From: Marinactinospora thermotolerans DSM 45154
GTDB lineage: Bacteria; Actinomycetota; Actinomycetes; Streptosporangiales; Streptosporangiaceae
Reading direction: 5' to 3'
Assembly: GCF_900167435.1 (NCBI RefSeq)
Contig: NZ_FUWS01000003.1
Span: 186,001 to 250,000, forward strand
DNA length: 64,000 bases
Part shown: positions 28,826 through 37,188 of the stretch, in pieces
How the letters are laid out: every line of letters begins with the position of its first letter
Numbering within the stretch: the first letter of the stretch is position 1
Made by a program: the position numbers and the translations under genes
The notes under the pieces: model-generated
The model's database searches: none
What the model was told of the DNA's origin: nothing
Seen by the model: the letters and a program-made list of their open reading frames with translations, nothing else

Positions 28826-29563
28826 ATGGAACTCGACCCGGCTCTCTACGGCGAAGGCATCGCCGACATCTACGACCTCGTCTATCCGGCCACGCCGGAA
28901 GTCGACCACGCGGTCGATTTCGTGCAGAAGCGCTGCCGGGACAACGGGACGGTCCTGGAGTTCGGGATAGGAACGGGACGGATCGCCCTCCCCCTCGCCG
29001 AACGAGGCGTCACCGTGCACGGGGTGGACGCCTCTCAACGGATGCTGGACCGGCTGGCGGAGAAGATCACCGACCAACCGGTCACCGCCTCCCTCGGCGA
29101 CTTCGCGACGGTCAGGTGCGACGGGCGGTTCGACGTCGTCCTCCTGGCCATCAACACCTTCTTCATGCTGCCGACCCAGGAACTCCAGATCGCCTGCCTG
29201 GAGAACGCCCGGCGCCATCTCGCGGAGGACGGGAAGGTCATCATCGACGTCTACGAACCGACCCGGTTCCACTCACTGGATCGGACGGACACCACGATCC
29301 AGCACCTGGACCGGGAGTCCATCCTGTTGTGCAGCCTCCAGGTGGACCGGGTCAACCAGATGGCGGCCATCGGGCAGATCCTGATGCGCTCCGGCGAGAT
29401 GCACAAGACGCCGGAGATCAGCCGTTACGCCTGGCCCGCGGAGATGGACCTGATGGCCCGCATCGCGGGGCTGCGCCTCACGGAGCGCTGGGAGGACTGG
29501 CAGGAACACCGGTTCGACCACCGTTCCACCAGGCACGTGTCCGTCTACGAGGCCCAAGGCTAG
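28826..29563 (+). CDS. SAM-dependent methyltransferase (possible N-terminal methylase)
   Basis: A 245-aa class I methyltransferase. SAM-binding motif I reads VLEFGIGTGR (43-52), followed by GVTVHGVDAS with the acidic residue that binds the ribose, and motif III (FDVVLLAINTFFMLP). The conserved post-motif stretch HLAEDGKVIIDVYEP follows. In lexapeptide and cacaoidin a methyltransferase makes the N,N-dimethylated N terminus; this last gene of the plus-strand operon may do the same here. Methylation of another position, or of a sugar, cannot be excluded. It starts 30 bp after the permease gene and is followed by a strong terminator, which marks the operon end. Confidence 0.8.
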   Translation: MELDPALYGEGIADIYDLVYPATPEVDHAVDFVQKRCRDNGTVLEFGIGTGRIALPLAERGVTVHGVDASQRMLDRLAEKITDQPVTASLGDFATVRCDGRFDVVLLAINTFFMLPTQELQIACLENARRHLAEDGKVIIDVYEPTRFHSLDRTDTTIQHLDRESILLCSLQVDRVNQMAAIGQILMRSGEMHKTPEISRYAWPAEMDLMARIAGLRLTERWEDWQEHRFDHRSTRHVSVYEAQG

Positions 29564-29578
29564 ACGACGGGAGGCACA

Positions 29579-29621
29579 CCGCGGCCGGGGAGGGAGCAGC
29601 GTGCTCCCTCCCCGGCCGCGG
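29579..29621. terminator. Strong hairpin between convergent operons
   Basis: A perfect 20-bp inverted repeat (29579-29598 and 29602-29621) with a GCG loop lies between the methyltransferase stop codon and the minus-strand small membrane gene. It can act in both directions. Confidence 0.85.
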
Positions 29622-29633
29622 TGTGGCGTCTAC

Positions 29634-29807
29634 TCACTCACCGCCCCCACCCCCGTGATCGCCCCCGCCGTCCGCTCCACCGCGTCCCGAGTCACCGTCG
29701 ACGACCACGCCCCCGGCTCCTCCCCGTCCGCGCACGCCCATGAAGAGCACGAACAGGAACGCCCCCAGAGCGATCACTCCGACGACCGTCACGACGGTCT
29801 CCACCAT
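29634..29807 (-). CDS. Small single-span membrane protein with Gly-rich tail
   Basis: A 57-aa ORF with an AAGGAA ribosome-binding site 6 nt before its ATG. Residues ~4-24 form one hydrophobic helix (VVTVVGVIALGAFLFVLFMG), followed by a Gly/Asp/Arg-rich tail ending GDHGGGGGE. It is the last gene of the minus-strand set after the XRE regulator, ATPase and permease, 113 bp downstream of the permease stop. Many actinomycetes have small proteins with such Gly-His tails, but I know of no function. Its place next to an immunity transporter suggests a membrane-associated accessory role, which is only inference. Confidence 0.6.
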   Translation of the reverse strand: MVETVVTVVGVIALGAFLFVLFMGVRGRGGAGGVVVDGDSGRGGADGGGDHGGGGGE

Positions 29808-29920
29808 CCGAAGGTTCCTTTCAGTACGGCCTTCTCGTTACTCCCGCGCACCGGGACCCCGATGGCGGGTGGAGTGGGCGGATGCCGGTGGAGGTGCCCG
29901 CGACCGGCATCCGCCCGATG

Positions 29921-30778
29921 TCACACGGTGCTCTGCATGGCCTTCTCCCTGGCCTCGGCCATCCGCGACCCCGACTCCCGCTGCGCCGCCCGGCGCAACA
30001 GGATCGGGGCCACGACGAGGCCGACGACCGTCCACAGACCGAGCACCCCGGCCGTCTCCAGGTGCCGCCAGGACTCCCCGATCTCGACGGCGAGCATCGC
30101 ATCGGGCAGGAAGACCGAACGCATGCCCAGACCGACCCAGTACAGCGGGAAGACCTGGGCGATCCACTGCGCCCATTCGTGTACCGCGGAGAACTGGAAG
30201 AAGATCCCCGAGATCATGGTCAGCCCCATGACCGGGATCATCAGCAGCCCCATGGTCGAGCGCGGGCTTTTGATCAGCGAACCGAGAACCGCGCCGATCG
30301 GCACGGTGGCGGTGATCCCCAGAAGGAGCACCCAGGCGAAGGTGAACCAGTCCCCCTGCGTGCCGAACGCGAAACCGTCGATGAGGAGGAAGGGCGGGAA
30401 CAGGACGATGGCGGTGTTGGTGGCGGTGACCAGCAGGACGTGCACGGCCTTGCCGACGAAGTACCCCACCATCCCCTTCGGCAGCGCCTTGGCCCGCAGC
30501 AGGGTTCCGTCCTCACGTTCGGTCGCGAGGATCTGGGCGACGGTGATGATGCCGCCCATCGCGACGAGGAACCCGATGGCGCTGGCGATGATCATGGCCC
30601 CGACCGAGACCTCGGCCCCCTCGACCGTCGAGTCCTGGAGGAGGAAGGCCACCACCAGGAAGACACCGCTCGTCCCGAAGTAGTTGAACAGGTCCTGGCT
30701 GTTGGAGAAGGACTGCCGGTACTCCTCCCAGCCCCGGGACGCTCCCGCGAGGACGGCGTTCACGGTGATGTTGTTCAT
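29921..30778 (-). CDS. ABC-2 type permease (second transporter pair)
   Basis: A 285-aa DrrB-like permease with about six hydrophobic segments (FLVVAFLLQ, MIIASAIGFLVAMGGIITVA, LLVTATNTAIVLFPPFLLI, FAWVLLLGITATVPIGAVLGSL, LLMIPVMGLTMISGIFFQ, VLGLWTVVGLVVAPILL). The motif ATEREDGTLLRAKALP is the typical ABC-2 coupling region. The start ATG at 30778 overlaps the end of the ATPase gene by 4 bp. With that ATPase it should form an exporter for a hydrophobic product, as DrrAB do. It faces the RiPP operon and is separated from it by the terminator at 29579-29621. Confidence 0.85.
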   Translation of the reverse strand: MNNITVNAVLAGASRGWEEYRQSFSNSQDLFNYFGTSGVFLVVAFLLQDSTVEGAEVSVGAMIIASAIGFLVAMGGIITVAQILATEREDGTLLRAKALPKGMVGYFVGKAVHVLLVTATNTAIVLFPPFLLIDGFAFGTQGDWFTFAWVLLLGITATVPIGAVLGSLIKSPRSTMGLLMIPVMGLTMISGIFFQFSAVHEWAQWIAQVFPLYWVGLGMRSVFLPDAMLAVEIGESWRHLETAGVLGLWTVVGLVVAPILLRRAAQRESGSRMAEAREKAMQSTV

Positions 30779-31743
30779 CGGTTCTCCTCCGCGGGCTCTG
30801 GAGTGATCTCTGCGGAGGCGTCCTGACCGTCGCGTTTGACCATCGTGATGTAGACCTCTTCCAGGTCCGCCCGGTCCACTTCGATTCCGGACACCTCGTC
30901 CCCGTACCTCTCGAAGAGGTCGCGGATGAACGTCGTGCTGTTGTCGACCGCCTCGGTGAAACGGCGTCCGCCCCGGGTCCAACTCACCCGTTGCCTGCTC
31001 TGGATCCGGGCGGCGAGCTCGCTGGCGCTTCCGTCGGCGACGATACGCCCGTCGGCCAGGATCAGGATGCGGTCCGCCAGTTTCTCGGCCTCGTCCAGAT
31101 CATGGGTGGTCAACAGGACCGTGGTGTCCTCGAGATCCGACAGCCGGCGCACCAGGTCGTGGAAGTCCCGGCGCGCCTCCGGGTCGAACCCGGCCGTCGG
31201 CTCGTCCAGGAACAGGACCTCCGGACGCCCCACGATCCCGATCGCCACGTCCAGCCGACGGCGTTGCCCGCCCGACAGCGCCGCGATCCGTTTGCCCGCG
31301 TGTTCCTCCAGCCCCACCTCCCTGATCAGCTCGTCGACGTCCCACGGCCGGGGTCGGCCGGGCTCGGAGAAGGGGACGTAGAACCGGGCGAAGTGGGCCA
31401 GGAGCCGGCCGACCTCCCACCTCCCGTGGTCACGCCAGGACTGGAGCACGATCCCCAGCCGTGCCCGCCACCGTTCGTCCCCCTTCGCCGGGTCCGCCCC
31501 CAAGACCTCGACCCGGCCCGAGGAGCGGTTCCGGAAGCCCTCGAGGATCTCGATCGTCGTGGTCTTGCCCGCCCCGTTGGGGCCGAGCAGGGCCAGCACC
31601 TCACCACGCCGGGCGGTGAAGTCCACTCCCTTCAGTACCTCTGTGGGGCCGTAACTCATTCGCAGATCACGCACGTCGATGACCTTCTCCGTGGCCGGTT
31701 CTCCCGGAGAGGAACGTGTGGCACGTGGCTCTTCGTGTTCCAT
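30775..31743 (-). CDS. DrrA-like ABC ATPase (second transporter pair)
   Basis: A 322-aa ATPase. Walker A GPNGAGKTTT, Q-loop IVLQSW, signature LSGGQRRRLDVAIGI, Walker B EVLFLDEPTAGFDP and the H-loop LLTTHDLDEAE are all intact. The C-terminal ~80 residues are the DrrA-type regulatory domain. It follows the XRE regulator gene by 16 bp and overlaps the permease gene by 4 bp, so the set is an operon. The ATG at 31743 (MEHEEPR) has only AGAGG directly before it. Whether it exports the RiPP or another product is undecided. Confidence 0.88.
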   Translation of the reverse strand: MEHEEPRATRSSPGEPATEKVIDVRDLRMSYGPTEVLKGVDFTARRGEVLALLGPNGAGKTTTIEILEGFRNRSSGRVEVLGADPAKGDERWRARLGIVLQSWRDHGRWEVGRLLAHFARFYVPFSEPGRPRPWDVDELIREVGLEEHAGKRIAALSGGQRRRLDVAIGIVGRPEVLFLDEPTAGFDPEARRDFHDLVRRLSDLEDTTVLLTTHDLDEAEKLADRILILADGRIVADGSASELAARIQSRQRVSWTRGGRRFTEAVDNSTTFIRDLFERYGDEVSGIEVDRADLEEVYITMVKRDGQDASAEITPEPAEENR

Positions 31744-31759
31744 CCTCTGACTTTCGCTC

Positions 31760-33142
31760 TCATTCGTTGCGGTATGGGACGTGGGCATGGGGTGTGGGAC
31801 CGGGGAAGGCGGAGTGGTCCCCCGTTCCCCCCTCCGGCCAGGGCATCGGGGCGTCGGGCACGACGGTGTGGTGCAGCGCGTGGACCAGGTTGAGCACCTG
31901 GAAACGGACGCGGTGCTGATCGGAGCGGACCAGGCCGCGGAGCAGCAGTTCTCGCAGAACACGTCCGGAGTCCGTCAGCGAGTGGCCCGTGTACTCGGCG
32001 ATGCGCCCGATCGAGAAGGCGGAGCCGGATTCGCAGAGCCGGGCGAGCACAGCGCGCTGGTCCGGGTCCAGCAGCGCTATCGCCCCTTTCAGTCCTTCCT
32101 CGACCCTGTTCCTCTCCCACGTCTCGGTGAACGGGGAGAGCAGGTTCAACGGCTCCTCCGTCAGACACTGGAGGAGGACCGGGAAGTCGTAGACGGCCAG
32201 CCAGGAGGCCGCGGCCTCCAGCGCCAGCGGCAGGCCGTCGAGCCTGCGGCAGATGGCGGCGATCAACTGGACGTCCTGGTCGTGCAGGGTGAATCCCGGC
32301 CGGACCGTTCTGAGATGTTCCAGGAACAGGCGGACCGACGCCACCCGGAGCAGGTCGGCGGAGGAGCGCTGGTCCCGGACGTCGGGCAGTTCGAGCGGCA
32401 TGAGCGCGAAGACCTGTTCCCCGGGGATCCCGTGGGGGCGCCCGGAGGTACTGAGGATCCGCACTTCCGGGCACTCCCCGAGGAACGCGGTGACGCGATC
32501 GTGCCCGAGCGGGAGCGAACGGGTTCCGTCCAAGACGAGCAGGACACGGCGGTCTCCGATGAGGGCGGCGAGCTCCTTTGCCCCCGCCTCGTCCTCCGGG
32601 GAGGAGACGTCGCCGAAGAGGGCGCTGATGGCCGTTCGGATCCGTCTGGGTAACCGGTCCCGTTCCTCCGAGGAGTTCCAGAGCACCGGCCAGCCGAAAC
32701 CGGCGTGCAACCGGGAGGCGACCTCCGTGGCCAGGCGCGTCTTGCCCACGCCGGTGACTCCGGTCACGGTGACCAACCGGCCCCGTCCCGTCAGGAGCAT
32801 CTCCTCCAGGGCCGCGACCTCGTCGTCCCTCCCCACGATCACGCCCTGGGGAGACGGCGGGGTGGTCGACTCCACGCCGAGATCACCGGCGACCTGTCCG
32901 CCGTCCTCCCCCCATCCCGCCGCCGCTTCCAGGTCCGCACGCTGACGGTCGCTCAACCGGAGTCCTTTGGCGATGAGGCGGACCGTATCCTGACGTGGGC
33001 GAATCGCCCTCCCGTGTTCCAGGTCCCGGATCGCGCGGATACTGACCGTGGAGAGATCGGCCAGTTGCCGCTGGGTGAGACCGATCCGCATGCGGTGGTC
33101 CCGAACCAAGCGGCCGAAACGCCGTCCGTCCAAAACACTCAT
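31760..33142 (-). CDS. XRE-family regulator with NB-ARC-like ATPase domain
   Basis: A 460-aa protein. The N-terminal XRE helix-turn-helix spans residues ~8-70 (MRIGLTQRQLADLSTVSIRAIRDLEHGRAIRP). A STAND/NB-ARC ATPase follows: P-loop VTGVTGVGKTRLA near residue 128, an RVLLVLD-type Walker B near 200, and a GLPLALEAA-like motif near 310. The C-terminal part has winged-helix and helical repeats. STAND regulators bind ATP and a ligand and switch to a DNA-binding active form. It leads the ATPase-permease-small-membrane-protein operon and lies downstream of the SARP gene, so it probably regulates this cluster. The start codon is uncertain: the annotated ATG lies directly behind GGAAG. Confidence 0.82.
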   Translation of the reverse strand: MSVLDGRRFGRLVRDHRMRIGLTQRQLADLSTVSIRAIRDLEHGRAIRPRQDTVRLIAKGLRLSDRQRADLEAAAGWGEDGGQVAGDLGVESTTPPSPQGVIVGRDDEVAALEEMLLTGRGRLVTVTGVTGVGKTRLATEVASRLHAGFGWPVLWNSSEERDRLPRRIRTAISALFGDVSSPEDEAGAKELAALIGDRRVLLVLDGTRSLPLGHDRVTAFLGECPEVRILSTSGRPHGIPGEQVFALMPLELPDVRDQRSSADLLRVASVRLFLEHLRTVRPGFTLHDQDVQLIAAICRRLDGLPLALEAAASWLAVYDFPVLLQCLTEEPLNLLSPFTETWERNRVEEGLKGAIALLDPDQRAVLARLCESGSAFSIGRIAEYTGHSLTDSGRVLRELLLRGLVRSDQHRVRFQVLNLVHALHHTVVPDAPMPWPEGGTGDHSAFPGPTPHAHVPYRNE

Positions 33143-33175
33143 CTTCCACGTTGGCCTTTCGTTCTGAAACGCCGA

Positions 33176-33190
33176 AACTGCCGTCTCTCA
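33176..33190. promoter_or_regulatory. Single AACTGCCGT element upstream of the XRE operon
   Basis: AAACTGCCGTCTCTC shares AACTGCCGT-x-TCTC with the fourth repeat upstream of the kinase gene (17130-17144). It lies ~35 bp upstream of the XRE start codon, on the opposite strand to that gene. It is a single site, so SARP binding is less certain here. Confidence 0.4.
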
Positions 33191-33446
33191 TCATTGGGAT
33201 CGCACTATCAGGGCACCATCACGCGGCCGACCAGGAGAGACAAACAACGAAGCGGATCAGAGGGGTGACTCTGCGCAATCCAGACACATGAAAGAAATCC
33301 GACAAAAGGGATGAAAGTTAATTTCGGCGCCCCACCCGACGAAGAGTCTTTGATAGCGCGGAGATAGGACGGTGATAACCAGAGAATTAGACTCTCCACT
33401 ACCGTCTGGTCGCAGATAGTCACCGATCGGCAAGAAAGGTGCCCCC

Positions 33447-33518
33447 GTGCTCACCACAGCCCCCGGCACACAGCGGCTCGGCCCCGGCTCCGCCAACGAC
33501 GACACGTGGGACTCGTGA
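33447..33518 (+). CDS. Possible 23-aa peptide ORF
   Basis: A GTG codon with AGAAAGG 7 nt upstream begins a 23-residue frame that ends in a TGA. The peptide is Pro/Gly/Thr-rich at first and ends acidic (LGPGSANDDTWDS). It is on the plus strand, opposite to both neighbouring genes. Such short peptides can be signals for STAND regulators, or leftover translation. There is no known homologue that I can name, so I list it as a candidate only. Confidence 0.25.
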   Translation: MLTTAPGTQRLGPGSANDDTWDS

Positions 33519-33547
33519 GGCGGTGGAACGCCCTTACCCCAGGCCGA

Positions 33548-36457
33548 TCAGCCCGGCCAGGCGTGGCTGATCGGCCGTCCCTCCAGCCGCTCGATCGCGG
33601 CCCGCACCTCGTTCATCCCTTCGCGGTCCGAGATCTGTTCACGAATGGCCAGCGACCGTTTCAGGTAGCGCAGCGCCTCGCTCGGACACCCCAGTTCCAT
33701 ATACACCTCACCAAGGTCGTGGAGGAGGTAGCCCTCACCGATGAGATCACCGTCCTCCTTGATGAGGTCGTAGGCCTCCCGCAGCACGTCCGCCGCCTTC
33801 CGGTCCTCCCCCCGGCACATCAGCGTCTGTCCGATACGGCGCAGTACCTGCGCCTGGCTGCGCCGATCGCGCGTCATCTCCGCGCACTCCAGCGCGCGCC
33901 GGAGATGTAGGAGCGCCTGGACGAAGTCGCCGAGCCTCGTATGAACGTGGCCGCTCAGCACCAGAGCCCGTCCCTGCCCGGGGACGTCCTCGATCCGCCG
34001 GAACTCGGTGAACGCCTGCTCGCTCAGCGCCAGGGCCCTCTCGTTGTGTCCCCGGACGTACCAGAGGAAGGCGAGGTCCCGGAGGCATTTCGCCCGGCCG
34101 AGCGGATCGCCGAGGGCGTCGAATTCCTTCAGGGCCAAGGTCAGGGCCGGAAACGCCCAGGAGTACTGACGGCGGCAGATGTGCAGGGAGGCGAGAGAGT
34201 AGGCCAGCGCGGCGATGCCCCGCCGGTTACCGGCGTTGCGGACCACCTGCTGCGCCCGACAGTTCGTCTGCTCCCACTGGTCCAGATAACCGCGTCTTTC
34301 GAACAGTGGCACCAGACTGCTGGCGAGGTCCCAGCACAGTTCGTCCAGTCCCAGGTCGGCGGCCTGGTGGACCGCCGAGCACAGGGCGTCCTGCCGCTCC
34401 TCCAGCCACTTCAGCGGCCTGTCGACGAGGTCGCCGTTTTGGGGACCGCGCGGACGCCAACGGGGATGCTCCCCCCTCAATATGAGGTAATCACCGCCAT
34501 AGATGTTCCGGTTCGCCTGGTCGACCAGGGCCAGCCAGCCGCTGACCATTCGCTCGACCGCGCCGACTCTGTCGTTCTCGTCCCGCCCTTCTCCGAGCCG
34601 CTCCCGGACGAACATCCGGATGGTGCTGTGGAACAGATAATGCGGCTCCCCCGCGAGTTCGGGATCGACGACATCGAGCATCTGGGCGTCGACCAACGGG
34701 TCGAGCAGGTCCGCCGGGAAGGGACGGCCGTCCCCGAGGAGGGCGCCGGCGACCCATCCCGGGAAGTCCGCCGTCTCCACGAGGCCGAGCAACCGCAGCA
34801 GTCGCCGCGCCTGCGCGCCCAGCCCGTCATAGGTGAGGGAGATGCTCGCCCGCATGACCATGTCTCCGTGGGAGAGCTCGTCGAGCCAGCGGTGCTCGTC
34901 GGAGAGCCTTCGCACCATCGACGCCAGCGACCAGTGCGGGCGGGCCGCCAACCGGGCGCCGATGATCCGCAGAGCCAGCGGCAGGTTCCCCACGGCGGCC
35001 ACGAGGGTCGCCGCCGCCTCCGGTTCCCTGGCCACCCGTTCCTCGCCCAGGACGCGGGCGAGGAGGCGTACCGACTGCTGGGAACCGAGCACGTCCGGCT
35101 CCACGACACGCGCCCCCGGGACACCGGTGAGCCTGCACCTGCTGGTCACGATCACCGCGCAACTCGCGCTGCCCGGCAGGAGCGGGGAGATCTGCCTCTC
35201 GCTGGCCGCGTCGTCGAGGAGCACCAGAATCCGCCGGCCGGCCAGCAGGCTGCGGTACATCTCAGCGCGCTCGTCCAGGCGCGCGGGGATCGCCGGGCCG
35301 GGGATCCCCAGGGCTCGGAGGAAGCGGACGAGAATGTCGGCCGGTTCGACGGGGTCCGCCCTGGTCCCTCCCAGGTCGAAGTACAGCTGACCGTCCGGAA
35401 AGCGCTCCTGGGCCAGCCGGTGGGCGACGTGCAGGGCCAGGGAGCTCTTGCCCACGCCCGGCTTGCCCACGACCACGACGACACCGACGGCCTGTTTGGG
35501 GCGCGCTTCGACGAGCGCCTTCTCGATCTCCGCGATCTCCTCCGTCCGTCCGACGAAGTCGGCCGTGTCGGGAGGGAGCTGCCTGGGGGGTGTTCCCACG
35601 GTGAACGTCGCCTCGTCGCCGCCTGGATCGGCCGGTTCCTCCGGCGTGGGTTCGAGGGCGGTGACCAGGGTGACGGCCTCCGCGGGGCGGAACAGCGCGT
35701 CACCGGCGAGGATCGCCGCCTCTGTCCGGCGTAGTTCCTCCCCGGGTTCCAGGCCGAGTTCCCGTGCCAGCAGTTCGCGTCCGGCCCGGTAGGTTTCGAG
35801 CGCCTTGGCCCTGCGCCCCGACCTGTACAGGGCCAGCATGAGCTGGGCGCGCAGCCGCTCCCGGAAGGGGTGTTCGTGCACGAGGCCGCTGATCTCCCCG
35901 ACCAGCTGGTGGTGGCGGCCGAGGCCGAGTTCGAGTTCGATGTAGGACTCGATCGTGTCCAGCCTGCTCTCGTCGAGCCGGGCTCCCTTGGCCCGCAGCC
36001 CCCGGCTCTTGATGCCGCTCAGCGCCGGGCCCCGCCACAGGGCCACGGCCTTGCGGAAGCAGAGGGCCGCCTTCTCCGTCTGTCCGTCGCGTACGAGCGC
36101 CTCGGCCTCGCTGATCCGCCGCTCGTACAGACGCACGTCGACCCGTTCCTCCGGCACGCGCAGCAGGTAGCCGGGGGGCCGCGTGAGGATGGTGGCCTTG
36201 ACCCCGTTGTCGGTCAGCGCCTTACGCAGCCGGGACACGCAGATCTGTACCTGGGTCCGCGCGGTGTCGGGAGGGTCTTCGTCCCAGATCATGTCGATCA
36301 GCCGGTCGACTCGCACCACCCTTCCCTGTTCCAGGAGGAGTGCGCCGAGGAGGATCTGTTGACGCCCCAGCGAAATGCGCACCGGTCCGGTCGGGCTGAT
36401 GACTTCCAGCGGCCCGAGGATCTTGAAGACCTGTTCCTCTCCCCTTGCAGCGCTGAT
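33548..36457 (-). CDS. Large SARP regulator (AfsR-like)
   Basis: About 969 aa. Domains in order: OmpR-type winged helix and BTAD up to ~residue 265 (FKILGPLEVISPTGP near 11-25, LILxxMIWDEDPP near 53, RLRAQLMLALYRSGRRAKALE near 200), a STAND ATPase with P-loop VVVGKPGVGKSSLALHVA and Walker B RRILVLLDDA, a helical region, and C-terminal TPRs (LRRALECAEMTRDRRS and neighbours). SARPs of this size activate antibiotic clusters. The usual start is missing: the first strand of the DNA-binding domain is in frame upstream of the GTG at 36382, and only an ATC at 36457 (behind GGGAGG) is well placed. An ATG further upstream is followed by a stop after four codons. It is upstream of the XRE gene on the same strand. 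Confidence 0.85.
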   Translation of the reverse strand: MSAARGEEQVFKILGPLEVISPTGPVRISLGRQQILLGALLLEQGRVVRVDRLIDMIWDEDPPDTARTQVQICVSRLRKALTDNGVKATILTRPPGYLLRVPEERVDVRLYERRISEAEALVRDGQTEKAALCFRKAVALWRGPALSGIKSRGLRAKGARLDESRLDTIESYIELELGLGRHHQLVGEISGLVHEHPFRERLRAQLMLALYRSGRRAKALETYRAGRELLARELGLEPGEELRRTEAAILAGDALFRPAEAVTLVTALEPTPEEPADPGGDEATFTVGTPPRQLPPDTADFVGRTEEIAEIEKALVEARPKQAVGVVVVVGKPGVGKSSLALHVAHRLAQERFPDGQLYFDLGGTRADPVEPADILVRFLRALGIPGPAIPARLDERAEMYRSLLAGRRILVLLDDAASERQISPLLPGSASCAVIVTSRCRLTGVPGARVVEPDVLGSQQSVRLLARVLGEERVAREPEAAATLVAAVGNLPLALRIIGARLAARPHWSLASMVRRLSDEHRWLDELSHGDMVMRASISLTYDGLGAQARRLLRLLGLVETADFPGWVAGALLGDGRPFPADLLDPLVDAQMLDVVDPELAGEPHYLFHSTIRMFVRERLGEGRDENDRVGAVERMVSGWLALVDQANRNIYGGDYLILRGEHPRWRPRGPQNGDLVDRPLKWLEERQDALCSAVHQAADLGLDELCWDLASSLVPLFERRGYLDQWEQTNCRAQQVVRNAGNRRGIAALAYSLASLHICRRQYSWAFPALTLALKEFDALGDPLGRAKCLRDLAFLWYVRGHNERALALSEQAFTEFRRIEDVPGQGRALVLSGHVHTRLGDFVQALLHLRRALECAEMTRDRRSQAQVLRRIGQTLMCRGEDRKAADVLREAYDLIKEDGDLIGEGYLLHDLGEVYMELGCPSEALRYLKRSLAIREQISDREGMNEVRAAIERLEGRPISHAWPG

Positions 36458-36528
36458 CCTGTCCTCCCGTGGTTCCCGCCCCAGGCACCCTCAATCAGGA
36501 GACATTAACTGACAAAACAGCCAAAAGC

Positions 36529-36537
36529 ACTATAGTG
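36529..36537 (-). promoter_or_regulatory. Possible SARP promoter -10 in a palindrome
   Basis: On the minus strand TATAGT (36529-36534) sits in the palindrome CACTATAGTG (36528-36537), ~70 bp before the proposed SARP start. A -35 match is weak (GAAGTG). The palindrome could be a regulatory site. Confidence 0.35.
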
Positions 36538-37125
36538 AGGCTTTTTTAACGCACTTCTCGAAGGTGGAGCTCGGACACCTCTCAAGCCGGCCCCGCTCGG
36601 ACTCAGGCGGCATCGCGACCGCCGGGAGTCCGCCTCCCCTGTGCCTCGACGGGGACCCGGTTACCGGAATGAGGTCTCCCGACGTGGCCACACCCGTTCC
36701 CGTCCGGAGCCGCCCCGCCCTTCACCAGGCGCAACGTCTCCCCCCTCGGAACCGGAGCGGGTCCTACCGGCCGAACCGGTCGGCACCGAGACCCCGCATG
36801 TCCGCACCTCGGTGCCGTTGTCCCCGACCGGAAACGGGATCCCGCTTTCCGGGACATGGATGACCAGGATCGCGTCCGCACTCCCCCTCGCCCTTTCCTC
36901 GCCTTCCACGCCACGACGACGGAAGACACGGGCACAACAACGATTTCCGCTCCGGGAGCGGATCCACAGGCATGACGGACAAACGTTGCAGAATCGTGAA
37001 TTCGCCCCCTTGTCCTGGAAAAGAAAAAGTGGCGAAATCGCGTCGGAAGTGTTGAGAAAACGAAACCGTTTCCATTCCCGTCGTGAGACACTGCCGCACC
37101 AACGGCGTTCCTCCTCCAGACAGGA
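36538..37125. other. Long intergenic region without a clear gene
   Basis: About 590 bp between the SARP promoter region and the glycosyltransferase terminator. It is GC-rich with several overlapping short open frames on both strands, all Arg/Pro/Ser-rich and without good ribosome-binding sites. I see no supportable coding sequence or repeat. Confidence 0.5.
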
Positions 37126-37168
37126 GCGAGGCCGGGTCGGGGAGGTCCGTCCTCCCTGACCCGGCCTC
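37126..37168 (-). terminator. Terminator after the first glycosyltransferase gene
   Basis: A 19-bp stem (37126-37144 with 37150-37168, including G-T pairs) and a 5-nt loop, 20 bp beyond the glycosyltransferase stop codon. Confidence 0.75.
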
Positions 37169-37188
37169 GGTGGTCCGCCTCGCGGAAC

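Larger units (their letters stand above)
33143..33547. other. AT-richer intergenic region upstream of the XRE gene
   Basis: About 405 bp between the SARP stop and the XRE start. It is noticeably less GC-rich than the flanking genes. It contains the single AACTGCCGTC element and a possible 23-codon ORF on the plus strand. Open frames on the minus strand at 33208-33505 look like noise. The XRE operon promoter must lie here, but I see no clear -35/-10 pair. Confidence 0.55.

Noticed and set aside
33208-33505. Minus-strand short frames upstream of the XRE gene
   Set aside because: No ribosome-binding site, atypical codons, and they cover the expected promoter region.
36564-37159. Several 80-170-codon frames on both strands between the SARP and glycosyltransferase genes
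   Set aside because: Mutually overlapping, Arg/Pro/Ser-rich and without initiation signals; typical of GC-rich noise.
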